Shown: positions 43,739 through 53,432, counted from the first letter of the stretch. The stretch is DNA of 64,000 nucleotides from Terriglobales bacterium (GCA_035567895.1 DATMPC010000060.1:40201-104200); one strand, 5' to 3'. Numbers and translations: made by a program. The notes: generated by a model not told the origin, from the letters alone.

Positions 43739-45568
43739 TTACCAAAACACCACATTCAGCAAAATCGTGAGACCGAGCACGATGATCGCGAGCACTCCCG
43801 GACGTGTGTACCAGGCTGCATCTGTCTCCTTCGGCTTCTCTGTGAGTGAGTAAACCAAGCCAACTAGTTCGGATTCGGCGCGTGGCTTGGTTATCAGACT
43901 CACAAGGATCGTGACTACAAAACATGTAGTCCAGGCAAAGATTGCTGTCCAGAAGTTCTGAGCCATCTCGCTGGGATAATTCCGCAATACCGTGATCCAG
44001 CCGCCCTTGATCCCGATCGGCTGTCCGACCGGTAGGGTCAGTCCGTGGTGCAGAGCAGCAGCAACGGTGCCTGAAAGCAGGCCCGCAAATGCGCCGTGGC
44101 CGGTAGTGCGCTTCCAGAACATGCCCAGAAGGAATGTGGCAAACAACGGCGCATTCACGAAGGCAAATACCAGTTGCAGCATGTCCATGATGTTGTTGAA
44201 TTTCACGGCGACATATGCCGCGGCGATGGAAAGTACGATGCCAAAAACGGTGGCCATGCGACCCATCCACAACAAGTGCTCGTCGCTGGCTTTTCGATTC
44301 AAATACGCGTGATAGATGTCATAGGTCCACACTGTATTGAAGGCGGTTACGTTTCCAGCCATTCCCGACATGAAACTGGCGAGCAGCGCGGTAAGTCCGA
44401 GTCCGAGCACACCAGTAGGGAAGTAGTGCAGCAGCATCATCGGGATCGCGAGGTCATAGTCGTATTGTGGTTTGCCCGTGCTGTCGAGAATCGGACTTCC
44501 ACTTGCGTCGACCTTCGCTGGGATCAAACCTTTTCTCAAGGTTACAGATCCTGAAGACGCCGGATTTTCCGTCGGTTGCAGCGCAACTGTCGCATTCTTA
44601 TCGGCGAGGCTGACTCTCGCGGTAGCTGAAGGACTGGCGGCGATCGCAATCAATCCAGGCAGAATTACCAGAAAGGGAAAGAACATCTTTGGCAGAGCGG
44701 CGATCAACGGCGTGCGCCGCGCGGCGCTCATGGAATCCGCAGCCATTGCCCGCTGGACAACGAGAAAGTCAGTGCACCAGTAACCGAAAGACAGAACAAA
44801 TCCGAGGCCGGCGACGAGTCCAAACCACTCCACTCCCATGGGATTCGTGCTCGGGCTACCCATGCCGCGCCATGAGTGGCTGAAGCTCTCCGGAAGCTTT
44901 GCCGCGAGGCCTTGCCATCCACCCACATTTCTCAATCCCAACCACACGAGTGGAAGAAAGCCCGCGACGATCAAAAAGAATTGGAGAACTTCGTTGTAGA
45001 TTGCGCTCGTAAGTCCACCGAGAAGAATGTAGGCAAGAACGATGACCGCGGAAAGAAAGATCGAGAAGTCAAAGATCGCTTCGTAACCCAGATGCAAGCC
45101 GTGAAAGAGCGAGTCGAATATGTGCAGCGTTTGGATCAAGCGCGCCATCGCATACATCGAGATTCCCGACGAAAAAATCGTCATGATCGCAAATGAGATC
45201 GCGTTCAACCCTCGCGTCTTCTCGTCGAAGCGCAGACGCAGATACTCCGGCACGGAATGCGCGCGCGAGCCGTAGTAAAACGGCATCATGAAGATTCCCA
45301 CGAAGACCATGGCTGGAATGGCTCCCACCCAATAAAAGTGGCTGGTTGCAATTCCATATTTCGCGCCCGATGCGCCCATGCCAATCACTTCTTGCGCGCC
45401 TAGGTTGGCAGAGATAAATGCCAGCCCGCAGATCCACGCGGGAATCGCGCGCCCAGCGAGGAAAAAGTCGGTGCTGGTGCGCATGTAACGTTTGAGTGCC
45501 ACGCCGATGCCCAGCACAAAGGCGAAGTACACCAGCATGATGGTCCAGTCGATCGCGGTAAGGTTCAC
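43739..45568 (-). CDS. Sodium:solute symporter (SSS family)
   Basis: A 609-residue polytopic transporter with about 13-15 membrane helices. Residues TDFFLAGRAIPAWICGLAFI (about 31-50) are typical of SSS N-termini, followed by SANLGAQEVIGM, FVGIFMMPFYYGSRAHSVPE and GGLTSAIYNEVLQF. A soluble loop near 315-375 (SADKNATVALQ-like) interrupts helices. It is closest in layout to sugar/polyol-type SGLT proteins but the substrate is not decidable. I start at GTG 45568 because ACGAGG lies 5 bases upstream. It is divergent from a GntR regulator, which probably controls it. Confidence 0.92.
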   Translation of the reverse strand: MNLTAIDWTIMLVYFAFVLGIGVALKRYMRTSTDFFLAGRAIPAWICGLAFISANLGAQEVIGMGASGAKYGIATSHFYWVGAIPAMVFVGIFMMPFYYGSRAHSVPEYLRLRFDEKTRGLNAISFAIMTIFSSGISMYAMARLIQTLHIFDSLFHGLHLGYEAIFDFSIFLSAVIVLAYILLGGLTSAIYNEVLQFFLIVAGFLPLVWLGLRNVGGWQGLAAKLPESFSHSWRGMGSPSTNPMGVEWFGLVAGLGFVLSFGYWCTDFLVVQRAMAADSMSAARRTPLIAALPKMFFPFLVILPGLIAIAASPSATARVSLADKNATVALQPTENPASSGSVTLRKGLIPAKVDASGSPILDSTGKPQYDYDLAIPMMLLHYFPTGVLGLGLTALLASFMSGMAGNVTAFNTVWTYDIYHAYLNRKASDEHLLWMGRMATVFGIVLSIAAAYVAVKFNNIMDMLQLVFAFVNAPLFATFLLGMFWKRTTGHGAFAGLLSGTVAAALHHGLTLPVGQPIGIKGGWITVLRNYPSEMAQNFWTAIFAWTTCFVVTILVSLITKPRAESELVGLVYSLTEKPKETDAAWYTRPGVLAIIVLGLTILLNVVFW

Positions 45569-45828
45569 GAGACCTCGTAAGGCAAATCGAATTAGTTGAC
45601 TAGAGTACACGCGACGATGCGCGGGCCGGAAGGTGCGAATGGCCGAAGGTATTTACCAGACAAGCTCCGATTAGGACTCTTTAGGAGCGAGTGCTGACGG
45701 TTCACAAGGGCGTCACTTGGCGGAGTCCTTGATCTCCCTATCTTGGATAACTAGGGGGCAAGTTACACAGAATTTCCGCAATTTAGCGGAGAATGTATGT
45801 CCATTCGGGATACTAGGAGACAGTGCGC
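45569..45828. promoter_or_regulatory. Divergent control region, symporter/GntR
   Basis: About 260 bases between the symporter start and the GntR start. It holds an inverted repeat TCCGC-AATTTA-GCGGA (45775-45790), 39 bases before the GntR ATG, a plausible autoregulatory operator by position. There is no other gene here. Confidence 0.45.
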
Positions 45829-46746
45829 ATGCGCTTCTGGATTTCTCATGCGAGCGAAGTGGCGATTCGCGAGCAACTGACAACGCAGATTGTCCTCGCG
45901 ATACTAAGCGAAGATCTAAAGGCGGGCACTCGCCTGCCCAGTACACGGGAACTGGCGCGCCGGTTTCGCATTCATGCGAATACCGTCAGCGCTGCTTACA
46001 GGGACCTCAAAAAGGCGGGATGGCTCGAGCTACGCCAGGGAAGTGGGGTTTACATTCGCGAGCATTCCGAGCAAAAGCCTTTGTTGCCCGAATTGGGCCT
46101 CGATCGGCTGATCGCGAGCGTATTCCGGTTGGCCCGGCAATCCGGCATTCCGCTTAGTGTGGTTCGCAGGCGCCTGCGCCACTGGCTCGACCTGCAGCCG
46201 CCCGATCACTTTCTTTTGATCGAACCCGATGCGGAACTGGCGAACATTGTGGTAGCCGAGATGCAGCAGGTGGTTACGTTTCCCGTAATGGCGTTGGGTT
46301 TGAGTGCATGCAATTCGCCGGAGCTGCTGCAGAGCGCGATTCCCGTCGCCATGCCCAGCAAGGTGGCTACTGTTCGCGGAAAGTTGCCGGAGGGAGTGGA
46401 GTGCATTGGGCTGCGGGTGCGGTCGGTAACGGACTCGCTGGTTCCATGGATGCCTGCGCGCAGGGACGCGCTGGTTGCCGTGGTCTCGGGCTGGCCTGAC
46501 TTCCTGAAACGGGCGCGAACCATGTTGGTCGCCGCAGGCTTTGACTCCGATGGCCTTCTGGTCCGGGATGTGCGGGAAGGCGGATGGGAAAAGGGACTCG
46601 GTCAGGCCGCGGCGGTGATCTGCGATTCTTTAACTGTCACGCGAGTTCCGAAACAGTGTCGCGCTATCCTTTTTCCCCTGCTCGCGCAGGCGTCACTCGC
46701 GGAGCTGCGACGCTACCAGGACTTCATCACGCAACCGTTCACGTAG
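45829..46746 (+). CDS. GntR-family transcriptional regulator
   Basis: A 305-residue regulator. The winged helix-turn-helix lies at about 10-78 (LKAGTRLPSTRELARRFRIH, ANTVSAAYRDLKKAGWLELR). The long C-terminal domain (about 85-305) is not a clear FadR, HutC or MocR type; it has SVFRLARQSGIPLSVVRRRL and mixed alpha/beta segments, with no pyridoxal-binding Lys context. I prefer ATG 45829 to GTG 45823 because AGGAGA is 8 bases upstream. Its effector and targets are unknown; the divergent symporter is a likely target. Confidence 0.85.
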   Translation: MRFWISHASEVAIREQLTTQIVLAILSEDLKAGTRLPSTRELARRFRIHANTVSAAYRDLKKAGWLELRQGSGVYIREHSEQKPLLPELGLDRLIASVFRLARQSGIPLSVVRRRLRHWLDLQPPDHFLLIEPDAELANIVVAEMQQVVTFPVMALGLSACNSPELLQSAIPVAMPSKVATVRGKLPEGVECIGLRVRSVTDSLVPWMPARRDALVAVVSGWPDFLKRARTMLVAAGFDSDGLLVRDVREGGWEKGLGQAAAVICDSLTVTRVPKQCRAILFPLLAQASLAELRRYQDFITQPFT

Positions 46747-46785
46747 CTGATTGCGATATTCGGACAAGTGTCAGAAGTCTTCCGC

Positions 46786-47271
46786 TCAGCGCCGATACAC
46801 AACTTTTCCATGGGGAATCGAAATATGGTGCATGATCTTACCTCCGACGATTCCCGAGATAATCCCCAGGTAGAGTGGATCGTACACCTGAGTTTCGGGA
46901 TCCGGCTTGGGGCCGTTCGCCAATGCTGCTCCAATGCCAGCTCCTATTACGGTACCGATAACCGCTCCGAGAAAAGCGCTCTTAATCGGGTGCTCCAGGC
47001 GAATCTGGCGAATGCTTTGACGATTCAGGTCGAAGTTATGTACAACTGCGCCGCCGGAGGGGGACCTAGTCAGCCTGTGTTCCTCGCAAAACAGTTCAGT
47101 ATCCGTCGCGTTGAAGAAAAAACACCTGACGGTGATGCCCTGAATCTTCACGGAGATGCAGGAGCCCGGTGGAATAGCCTGCACTGCCAGCCAGTCCCCA
47201 GTTAGAGCCTGGCTGCTCGAAAGGAAAAATCCTGCGCAAAGGAGGGAAGAAACGATTGTACGGTATCGCAT
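46786..47271 (-). CDS. Secreted glycine-zipper protein
   Basis: A 161-residue protein with a signal peptide (residues 1-22, ending SSSQA). A beta-rich part follows (about 25-85, with two Cys in SCISV and RCFFF and a third in LFCEEH). A glycine zipper near 95-118 (AFLGAVIGTVIGAGIGAALA) suggests membrane insertion or oligomerisation. I start at ATG 47271 because it gives a clean signal peptide. It is divergent from the second glycine-zipper gene (47477). Family not recognised. Confidence 0.65.
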   Translation of the reverse strand: MRYRTIVSSLLCAGFFLSSSQALTGDWLAVQAIPPGSCISVKIQGITVRCFFFNATDTELFCEEHRLTRSPSGGAVVHNFDLNRQSIRQIRLEHPIKSAFLGAVIGTVIGAGIGAALANGPKPDPETQVYDPLYLGIISGIVGGKIMHHISIPHGKVVYRR

Positions 47272-47476
47272 GAGAAGCAACACTACAAAGCTGGTTTCGA
47301 ATTCCTGAGAGCTTTGTGACACTTTCACGAGTGCCATACCAGGGAATTTCCATGTTGCTCGCGGATTGCGTGACCGGCTGTGACATTCAAGAAAGTGTCA
47401 CAAAGCGCCATCGCTGCTTCCTCCGCAAACCCTATCCTCTGAATCGAAGCGAAAGATTGCGCAGGGAGAATCGACG

Positions 47477-48334
47477 ATGATTCGTTTTCCGCTACTTCTT
47501 TTTCCAGTCATGGCAGTGCTCATCTGTCAGCAGGGAACTGCTGCTGGCCAGTTTCTCGTACGGCCTGCGCCCGTCGTGGAGCAGGCTGCGCAGCCAGCCG
47601 GTGTCGAGGAATCGACAACCTCTTCCATCACGATTCCGGCGGGTACAACCGTGCTGATGAGCCTGAGGAGCCCCTTGAATACTGTCTCGGCGCAGGCTGG
47701 TTCAGGGCTTTACCTGGAGACGATGGCCGATGTAATTGAGCAGAATCGCATCGCGATTCCCGCGAAGACTCTGGTGCAGGGTGTAGTGGAAAGGCAAGAG
47801 CGTCCGGGACGCGTGAAGGGCCGCAGCCAGCTTCAGTTTCACCTTACGACCCTGATTCTGCCGAGCAACTATACGGCGTCCATAGCAGGCAGTTTGCAGA
47901 GCCTGCCGGGATCTGGACTCTATGAGAACAAGCGCGAAGGCGCCATTCAGCCTGTCGATCAAATCGATAAAGACGCGGCTAGCATCGTCAAGTCAGTAGC
48001 AGCAGGGGCGGCAATCGGCTCGATTAGTCGCGGAGCCTTCGGCGCTGGAATGGGATCTCTAATCGGCGTGGGATTCGGCGTCGGGAAAGTCTTGTTCAAT
48101 CGCGGCGACGACATCGGCCTGCCTGTAGGAACGCCCGTAGAGATGGTCCTCGATCGTCCGCTCACCATACCGATTCGCGAACTTACAGCATACACGTACA
48201 AGCTGGATCTTCCCGCGAACAGACAACCTTCTCTTGCCGTTCGCCCAGATCGGGAAACGTCGTCCCGGCGTCCCACCTCACCGAGCGTGGCAGTAGCCCC
48301 TGAAGGAACTCGAGAAGTGAAGTTCTACTGGTGA
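47477..48334 (+). CDS. Secreted glycine-zipper protein, VirB10-like beta region
   Basis: A 285-residue protein with a signal peptide (1-23). Residues about 50-150 read SITIPAGTTVLMSLRSPLNT...IAIPAKTLVQGVVERQERPG, a strand pattern like the C-terminal beta domain of VirB10/TrbI proteins. A glycine zipper follows at about 178-200 (GAAIGSISRGAFGAGMGSLI). A Pro-containing tail ends in REVKFYW. No other type IV secretion gene is nearby, so a conjugation role is not supported. It could be an outer-membrane stability protein. Divergent from 46786-47271. Confidence 0.65.
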   Translation: MIRFPLLLFPVMAVLICQQGTAAGQFLVRPAPVVEQAAQPAGVEESTTSSITIPAGTTVLMSLRSPLNTVSAQAGSGLYLETMADVIEQNRIAIPAKTLVQGVVERQERPGRVKGRSQLQFHLTTLILPSNYTASIAGSLQSLPGSGLYENKREGAIQPVDQIDKDAASIVKSVAAGAAIGSISRGAFGAGMGSLIGVGFGVGKVLFNRGDDIGLPVGTPVEMVLDRPLTIPIRELTAYTYKLDLPANRQPSLAVRPDRETSSRRPTSPSVAVAPEGTREVKFYW

Positions 48335-48437
48335 GGCAAGAAGCGGACAGCCTGAGAAGGCTGTCATAGAGAATGATTTCCGAACCGTGAGTGCATGTGA
48401 ATAGCGGCGAATGCAGTCTGGTATCTTTCAGAACACG

Positions 48438-48695
48438 ATGACGGGATCCGACAAGTTGATCGCCACGATACTAAGCGGCAGGTCAGACGCGAACATCTCC
48501 TTCTCTGAGTTGCTCAGACTCTTGAAGTATCTAGGTTTCGAGGAGAGAGTTCGCGGTAGTCACCATATTCTTTTCAAGACGGGCATTCAGGAAATCATCA
48601 ATCTGCAGGCAGTCGGCTCGAAAGCAAAACCGTATCAAGTCAAGCAAGTTCGGGCTATCATTCTGAAATACAAACTGGGCGGAGAAAATGAATAA
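48438..48695 (+). CDS. HicA-like putative toxin (mRNA interferase)
   Basis: An 85-residue protein of the HicA/YcfA type: FSELLRLLKYLGFEERVRGSHHI with the conserved Gly-Ser-His-His (the catalytic His of HicA), then INLQAVGSKAKPYQVKQVRA, ending in a C-terminal helix. HicA toxins cleave mRNA and are neutralised by HicB. I start at ATG 48438 because it gives the family length; an earlier in-frame ATG (48411) adds nine residues. It overlaps the next gene by 8 bases, which supports a toxin-antitoxin operon. Confidence 0.85.
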   Translation: MTGSDKLIATILSGRSDANISFSELLRLLKYLGFEERVRGSHHILFKTGIQEIINLQAVGSKAKPYQVKQVRAIILKYKLGGENE

Positions 48696-48897
48696 GTACG
48701 AAATCATTATCTATTGGAGCGAGGACGATCAGGCTTTTATCGCCGAGGTGCCTGAGCTGCCCGGCTGTGCTGCGGACGGTAAGACGCAGCAAGAGGCCCT
48801 CGCCAATGCCGAGACTGTAATTCAGGAATGGATAACCACGGCGCGCGACCTTGGCAGATCAATCCCTGTCCCCAAAGGACGCCTGATTTTTGCGTAG
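48688..48897 (+). CDS. HicB-like antitoxin, short form
   Basis: A 69-residue protein with the HicB partial RNase-H-like fold: EIIIYWSEDDQAFIAEVPEL and PGCAADGKTQQEALANAETV, then ITTARDLGRSIPVPKG. Longer HicB proteins add a C-terminal helix-turn-helix or ribbon-helix-helix domain that represses the operon. It is absent here, so regulation must work another way, or the protein acts only as an antitoxin. Close spacing (8-base overlap) with the HicA-like gene. Confidence 0.85.
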   Translation: MNKYEIIIYWSEDDQAFIAEVPELPGCAADGKTQQEALANAETVIQEWITTARDLGRSIPVPKGRLIFA

Positions 48898-48931
48898 CTT
48901 AATCGCGACGAGATCCTCGCGCAGTTACGCC

Positions 48932-49687
48932 TTAAACCTGCCGCCCGGTCTTGCGGTCATCTGCAATCACGCCGTCGCGGATGTAAATCACGCGATGCGC
49001 GTACTCGGAAACGTCGTGTTCGTGGGTAACCAGTACGATGGTGTTTCCTTGCGCATGCAGGTGATCCATTAGCGCCATGATCTCGTTGCCGGTTTGGGAA
49101 TCGAGGTTTCCGGTCGGCTCGTCGGCAAGCAGGATGGAAGGATTGTTTACCAAGGCGCGCGCGATTGCGACTCTCTGGCGCTGACCGCCGGAGAGCTCGT
49201 TCGGCTTGTGCATCATGCGTGGCTCAAGATCCACTTTGCGCAGGGCTTCTTTGGCGCGTCTGATTCGCTCTTCCGAGGGTGTTCCGTTGTAGATCAGAGG
49301 TAGCTCGACGTTGTGCAGAGCTGTAGCACGAGCCAGCAGGTTGAAGGTCTGGAAGACGAATCCAATTTCTTTGTTGCGGATGCGGGCAAGTTCGTCGTCG
49401 TCCAGCTCGCTTACCAGATGTCCATTAAGCCAGTAACTGCCTTTGCTGGGTGAATCCAGACATCCAATCAGATTCATCAACGTCGATTTGCCGGAGCCGG
49501 AGGGGCCCATGATGGCAACGTATTCATTCCGCTTAATGTCGATACTGACGCCGCGCAACGCATGCACCTGCTGCTCTGAACCCATGTCGTAAGTCTTCCA
49601 GAGATCCTCGACCTTGATGATGGTGGAGGTCGCTGGCCGGGTGCTAATTGCGTCCATCGTCGTTAGTTCTGCCATTTGCGTTGCCAT
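48932..49687 (-). CDS. ABC transporter ATPase (LolD/MacB type)
   Basis: A 251-residue nucleotide-binding subunit. Walker [10 protein letters not shown], signature [17 protein letters not shown], Walker [14 protein letters not shown] and switch His (LVTHEHD) are all intact. The sequence type matches the LolD/MacB/FtsE group, which pairs with large permeases having a periplasmic domain. The N-terminal ~20 residues precede the domain. It follows the membrane-fusion protein gene on the same strand. The expected permease gene is not present; convergent HicA/HicB-like genes lie directly downstream. Confidence 0.95.
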   Translation of the reverse strand: MATQMAELTTMDAISTRPATSTIIKVEDLWKTYDMGSEQQVHALRGVSIDIKRNEYVAIMGPSGSGKSTLMNLIGCLDSPSKGSYWLNGHLVSELDDDELARIRNKEIGFVFQTFNLLARATALHNVELPLIYNGTPSEERIRRAKEALRKVDLEPRMMHKPNELSGGQRQRVAIARALVNNPSILLADEPTGNLDSQTGNEIMALMDHLHAQGNTIVLVTHEHDVSEYAHRVIYIRDGVIADDRKTGRQV

Positions 49688-49791
49688 TCCGGTCTCCTAA
49701 CACCAATACGGGGAGACGCTAAATTCGGTTCCCCAATATTGGACGAAAACACCCTATTCACGCTATAGACGTTCCAAAATAGCCACGGTTA

Positions 49792-51291
49792 CTAGGAGTT
49801 GTCGTCCTTTTTCGCGATGCTGTTATCTACTTTTACCTTGGCGCCGACCTTCAGAGTGCGCAGGACTTTATAGCTTCCCGTAACAATCTCCTGACCCTCG
49901 TTCAGCCCGCCGGTGATTTCCATATCGGTCGAGCCTTGAATTCCGGTCTCAACCGGCTTGAAATCGACCTTTTTGGTGGTCTTATCGACTACGAAAATAC
50001 CTTGAACTTCCTTCTTGCTTTTAGGATCGCTTGTGCCAGTTTGAGACGCTTTAGCGTTTGCGCCAGAGCCTTTTTTCCCCGCAGCGGCCGTACGTTGTGC
50101 ATCCAGGTCGCCTTGAGTTCGTACTGTCAAGGCCTGAATTGGAATTGCGATCACGTTACTCTTGCTGGCCGTGGTGATCTTCGCCGTGGTCGAAAATCCA
50201 GGTCGCAGGTTTTCCGGAGGGCTATCGAGCGTGACCACTACTTTGAAGTCCTTCGCTTCCTGAGTTCCCGCTGTAGTCTGCGAAGTAGCGACTCCGGAGG
50301 AGCGCACCAGGGCCTGATCGCCGATTTCGGTTACGCGGCCTTTGAACACCTTATCGGGAAGCGCGTCAATAGTTACATCCACGCTTTCGCCGAGTTTCAC
50401 ATTCACGATATCGGTTTCGTCAACGCGAACCTCCGCTGTTACTACCGACATGTCGGCCAGCGTCATGAGAGTGCTGCCTGGCGAATTCTGGATTCCGACA
50501 ACCACGGTTTCGCCTTCGCGCACCGGAAGGTTCGTAACGATGCCGTCGAAGGGCGCGACGTATTCGGTCTTGCCTAAGACGTCGGTCAGTTTGCGCAGAG
50601 TTGCATTCGCCTGGCTCACGCGCCCAACGCTGGAGGCTCTTTGCGCGTTCATCTGCGAAACCTTGGCTTGCGCTGCAGTCAGTGTCGCCGCGGCAACGTC
50701 GTAAGCAGCCTTTCTGGCGTCGAAGTCCGACTTCGAGATGAGCTGGCTTTGATAAAGGTCTTTCGCGCGGTTGTAGTCGAGAGTCTTCTGTTCCAGGTCT
50801 GCCTTGTCGCGGGCAAGTTCGGCGATTGAAGTGTCGATGGCGGCATTAGCCGAGTCGAGGTCTTTCTGAGCGGTTTCGATGCCCGCTTGTTGCGCATTCA
50901 CATCCGCCGAGCTCTGGACATTCTCGAGTTGCGCGAGCTTTTGACCTCGCCTTACGGTCTCGCCTTCCTTTACGTACAGCTTCACGATCTTGCCGAAACC
51001 CTGGGCTCCTATGTTGACGTAGGTCTTGGCCTTGATCTCCCCAGAACCTGTCACCACGCTCGAGATGTCCTCGCGGACGACTTTTGCGGTCGTCACGGTG
51101 GTGACATTGCTTTGGCTACTCCGGACGCTGACTGCAATCAGCGCCACCAAGACGACAGCCACTGCAATCGCGATGATGATCTTCTTGGTTTTGCTGCTCT
51201 TCTTGCGCTCCGGGTCGCCGTAAGTGCTGGTGACAACAGAAGGTCTGGGGCCGCCACCAACCGGCAGATCAAGTGTTTGCGTGTCTGGCAT
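49792..51291 (-). CDS. MacA-like periplasmic membrane-fusion protein
   Basis: A 499-residue HlyD/MacA-family adaptor. Residues 37-58 form one membrane anchor (IIIAIAVAVVLVALIAVSV). A lipoyl/barrel region follows (about 75-115), then a long coiled-coil hairpin (about 120-225), then beta domains (about 235-385) including FDGIVTNLPVREGETVVVG. A Lys/Ser/Gly-rich linker (about 395-440) precedes the last domain. It should bridge an ABC exporter to the outer membrane. I start at ATG 51291 because GGAGGG is 4-5 bases upstream. The ATPase follows, but no permease. Confidence 0.92.
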   Translation of the reverse strand: MPDTQTLDLPVGGGPRPSVVTSTYGDPERKKSSKTKKIIIAIAVAVVLVALIAVSVRSSQSNVTTVTTAKVVREDISSVVTGSGEIKAKTYVNIGAQGFGKIVKLYVKEGETVRRGQKLAQLENVQSSADVNAQQAGIETAQKDLDSANAAIDTSIAELARDKADLEQKTLDYNRAKDLYQSQLISKSDFDARKAAYDVAAATLTAAQAKVSQMNAQRASSVGRVSQANATLRKLTDVLGKTEYVAPFDGIVTNLPVREGETVVVGIQNSPGSTLMTLADMSVVTAEVRVDETDIVNVKLGESVDVTIDALPDKVFKGRVTEIGDQALVRSSGVATSQTTAGTQEAKDFKVVVTLDSPPENLRPGFSTTAKITTASKSNVIAIPIQALTVRTQGDLDAQRTAAAGKKGSGANAKASQTGTSDPKSKKEVQGIFVVDKTTKKVDFKPVETGIQGSTDMEITGGLNEGQEIVTGSYKVLRTLKVGAKVKVDNSIAKKDDNS

Positions 51292-51566
51292 GCACCCTCC
51301 AGGCAGTGATACGCCAACTTCGGACAAAAAGTTTCTCTAGGCAGTCGAGGATAGACAGTCCTACGGCTGGGGACAGGCGAGGAATAACTCAACTAGCCGG
51401 GAATGAGAATTATAGCGTGAGTTTCGCTCCATCGGAGGTGTAAACTTTTGCTCAGAGACTCTGGCCTATTCGACCTCGGAAAATTGTGACGGTTTGCTTG
51501 CTCCTGCGCGGGGAAGTGCCTAGAATAGTGAGGCCCAACGTGTGTCTCTCGGGAGTGGGTTGCAGT

Positions 51567-53330
51567 ATGGATTCGCCATTTATCCGCAAATCTTCGGGCC
51601 TTATTCTTTTTTTTCTACTGTTAGTTTTGTCGGGTTCGCTGGTAGCACAAACCGCTTCTGCGGATGTCTCCAGCACTACCCCGACAGATCAGTCGGCAGC
51701 AACGACTAAAGCAACTGAGAAAGATCAGAGTTCTCCGGACGTTGACAAGCGCAACCGGCAGTTGACCGACAAGCAAAAGAAAGAGCAGCAAAAGCGCTTC
51801 AACCAGGAAGTCCAGAAGGTTTATAAGAAGTGGCTCGACGAAGACGTGCGCTACATCATCAGTGACGAAGAGAAGTCTGCCTTCAAGCAACTGTCGAATG
51901 ATGAAGAACGCGACAACTTCATTGAAGCGTTCTGGGCACGTCGCGATCCAACTCCTGACACGGTCGAGAATGAATTCAAAGAAGAGCACTACCAGCGCAT
52001 CGCCTACGCCAACGAGCATTTTCCTGCCGGTATTCCCGGCTGGAAGACCGACCGCGGGCGCATGTACATCATGTATGGCAAGCCCGACGAGATCGAGTCG
52101 CATCCCAGCGGCGGCACTTACAACCGTCCCCAGGAAGAGGGCGGGGGCGAGACTTCGACATATCCATTTGAAACCTGGCGTTATCGCTATCTAGAGGGGA
52201 TCGGGCAGGAAATCATTATCGAGTTCGTAGATACCTGCATGTGCGGCGACTATCACATGACAATCGACCGCTCCGAAAAGGACGCGCTGAAGAACGTTCC
52301 CGGCGCGGGTCTGACGCAATACGAGCAGATGGGACTTGCGAACAAAGCCGACCGATTTACCAACAGCGGCCTTGAGCAACTGGGAGCCGGCCCGTTCAAT
52401 CAGGATCTCCAAAGCAAGCAGTTCGACCGCCTGGAGACGTTCGCCAAGTTGAATCGTCCCCCGGCGATTAAGTTTAAGGATCTGGACGAAGTTGTTACCA
52501 GTAAGGTCCGCTACAACCTTCTTCCCTTCGACGTTCGTGCTGATTTCGTGCGTGTAACCAGCGATACCGTTTTGGTACCAGTTACTCTTCAAATCCGGAA
52601 GAAGAATGTTACCTACGTCAACAAGGATGGCGTGGAGCGCGGAACGCTGAATATCTACGGTCGCGTCACCACTCTCACTGGGCGCATCGCTCAGACATTC
52701 GAAGATACGGTGCAGGACGATCAGCCAGTGGAGCTGCTGCCAAAGATTCTCGAGAACTCTTCTATCTACTGGAAGGCTCTGCCGCTGCGTCCGGGCCGCT
52801 ATCGTTTCGACATCGTTGTAAAGGACGTAAATGGCGACCGCATGGGAACGTGGTCGCGCGGAATCACGGTTCCCGACATGAGCGACGACAAGGGATTAAC
52901 CAACTCGACGCTTATCCTTGCTGACGTGATGGAGAAAGTTCCGTCCAAGTCCGTAGGAGCCGGGAACTTCGTAATCGGCACTACCAAGGTTCGGCCTCGG
53001 CTCGACGGCGCCGATGGCACTCCAGCTAAATTCAATCGCAACCAGAAGCTTAACTTCTGGATGCAGGTCTACAACCTTGGGGTCAGCGATCAGAGTAAGA
53101 AGTCTTCAGCGCAAATTGAATACGACATCGTGAACTCAGCCACGAAAAAGGCTGTTGTGCACACAGTGGAAACGACCGATCAACTCGGCAATTCCGGCGA
53201 ACAGATTACGCTTGAGAAGAGCATGTCACTGGCGAGTCTCGAACCCGGCATGTACGAGTTGACGATCAAGGTGAACGACAATATCTCCAAGCAGTCGATC
53301 GCTCCAACGGCGAAGTTCCTGGTGCAGTAA
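51567..53330 (+). CDS. GWxTD-domain secreted protein
   Basis: A 587-residue protein with a signal peptide (about 1-28, GLILFFLLLVLSGSLVAQT). After a charged helical linker (about 50-90), a GWxTD domain runs from about 87 to 265: WLDEDVRYIISDEEKSAF, FWARRDPTP and GWKTD (158-162) are diagnostic. The C-terminal part (about 330-587) is beta-rich, with repeats resembling Ig-like folds. GWxTD proteins are typical of Acidobacteriota; function is not established. I prefer ATG 51567 over an earlier start because it gives a clean signal peptide. The next gene (53433) is 100 bases away on the same strand. Confidence 0.9.
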   Translation: MDSPFIRKSSGLILFFLLLVLSGSLVAQTASADVSSTTPTDQSAATTKATEKDQSSPDVDKRNRQLTDKQKKEQQKRFNQEVQKVYKKWLDEDVRYIISDEEKSAFKQLSNDEERDNFIEAFWARRDPTPDTVENEFKEEHYQRIAYANEHFPAGIPGWKTDRGRMYIMYGKPDEIESHPSGGTYNRPQEEGGGETSTYPFETWRYRYLEGIGQEIIIEFVDTCMCGDYHMTIDRSEKDALKNVPGAGLTQYEQMGLANKADRFTNSGLEQLGAGPFNQDLQSKQFDRLETFAKLNRPPAIKFKDLDEVVTSKVRYNLLPFDVRADFVRVTSDTVLVPVTLQIRKKNVTYVNKDGVERGTLNIYGRVTTLTGRIAQTFEDTVQDDQPVELLPKILENSSIYWKALPLRPGRYRFDIVVKDVNGDRMGTWSRGITVPDMSDDKGLTNSTLILADVMEKVPSKSVGAGNFVIGTTKVRPRLDGADGTPAKFNRNQKLNFWMQVYNLGVSDQSKKSSAQIEYDIVNSATKKAVVHTVETTDQLGNSGEQITLEKSMSLASLEPGMYELTIKVNDNISKQSIAPTAKFLVQ

Positions 53331-53432
53331 GTAGGAACTGGAGTCCAGTCGTACTGGGACTGAGCGATTCGGCATGAACCGTCGGGCTTCGCAAGAGGAG
53401 CCGATACGAGTTCGATATCCAGGGGTGGATAA

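Noticed and set aside
47477..48334. Type IV secretion component (VirB10)
   Set aside because: Only a weak beta-strand pattern; no other secretion gene nearby and length and zipper do not fit VirB10.
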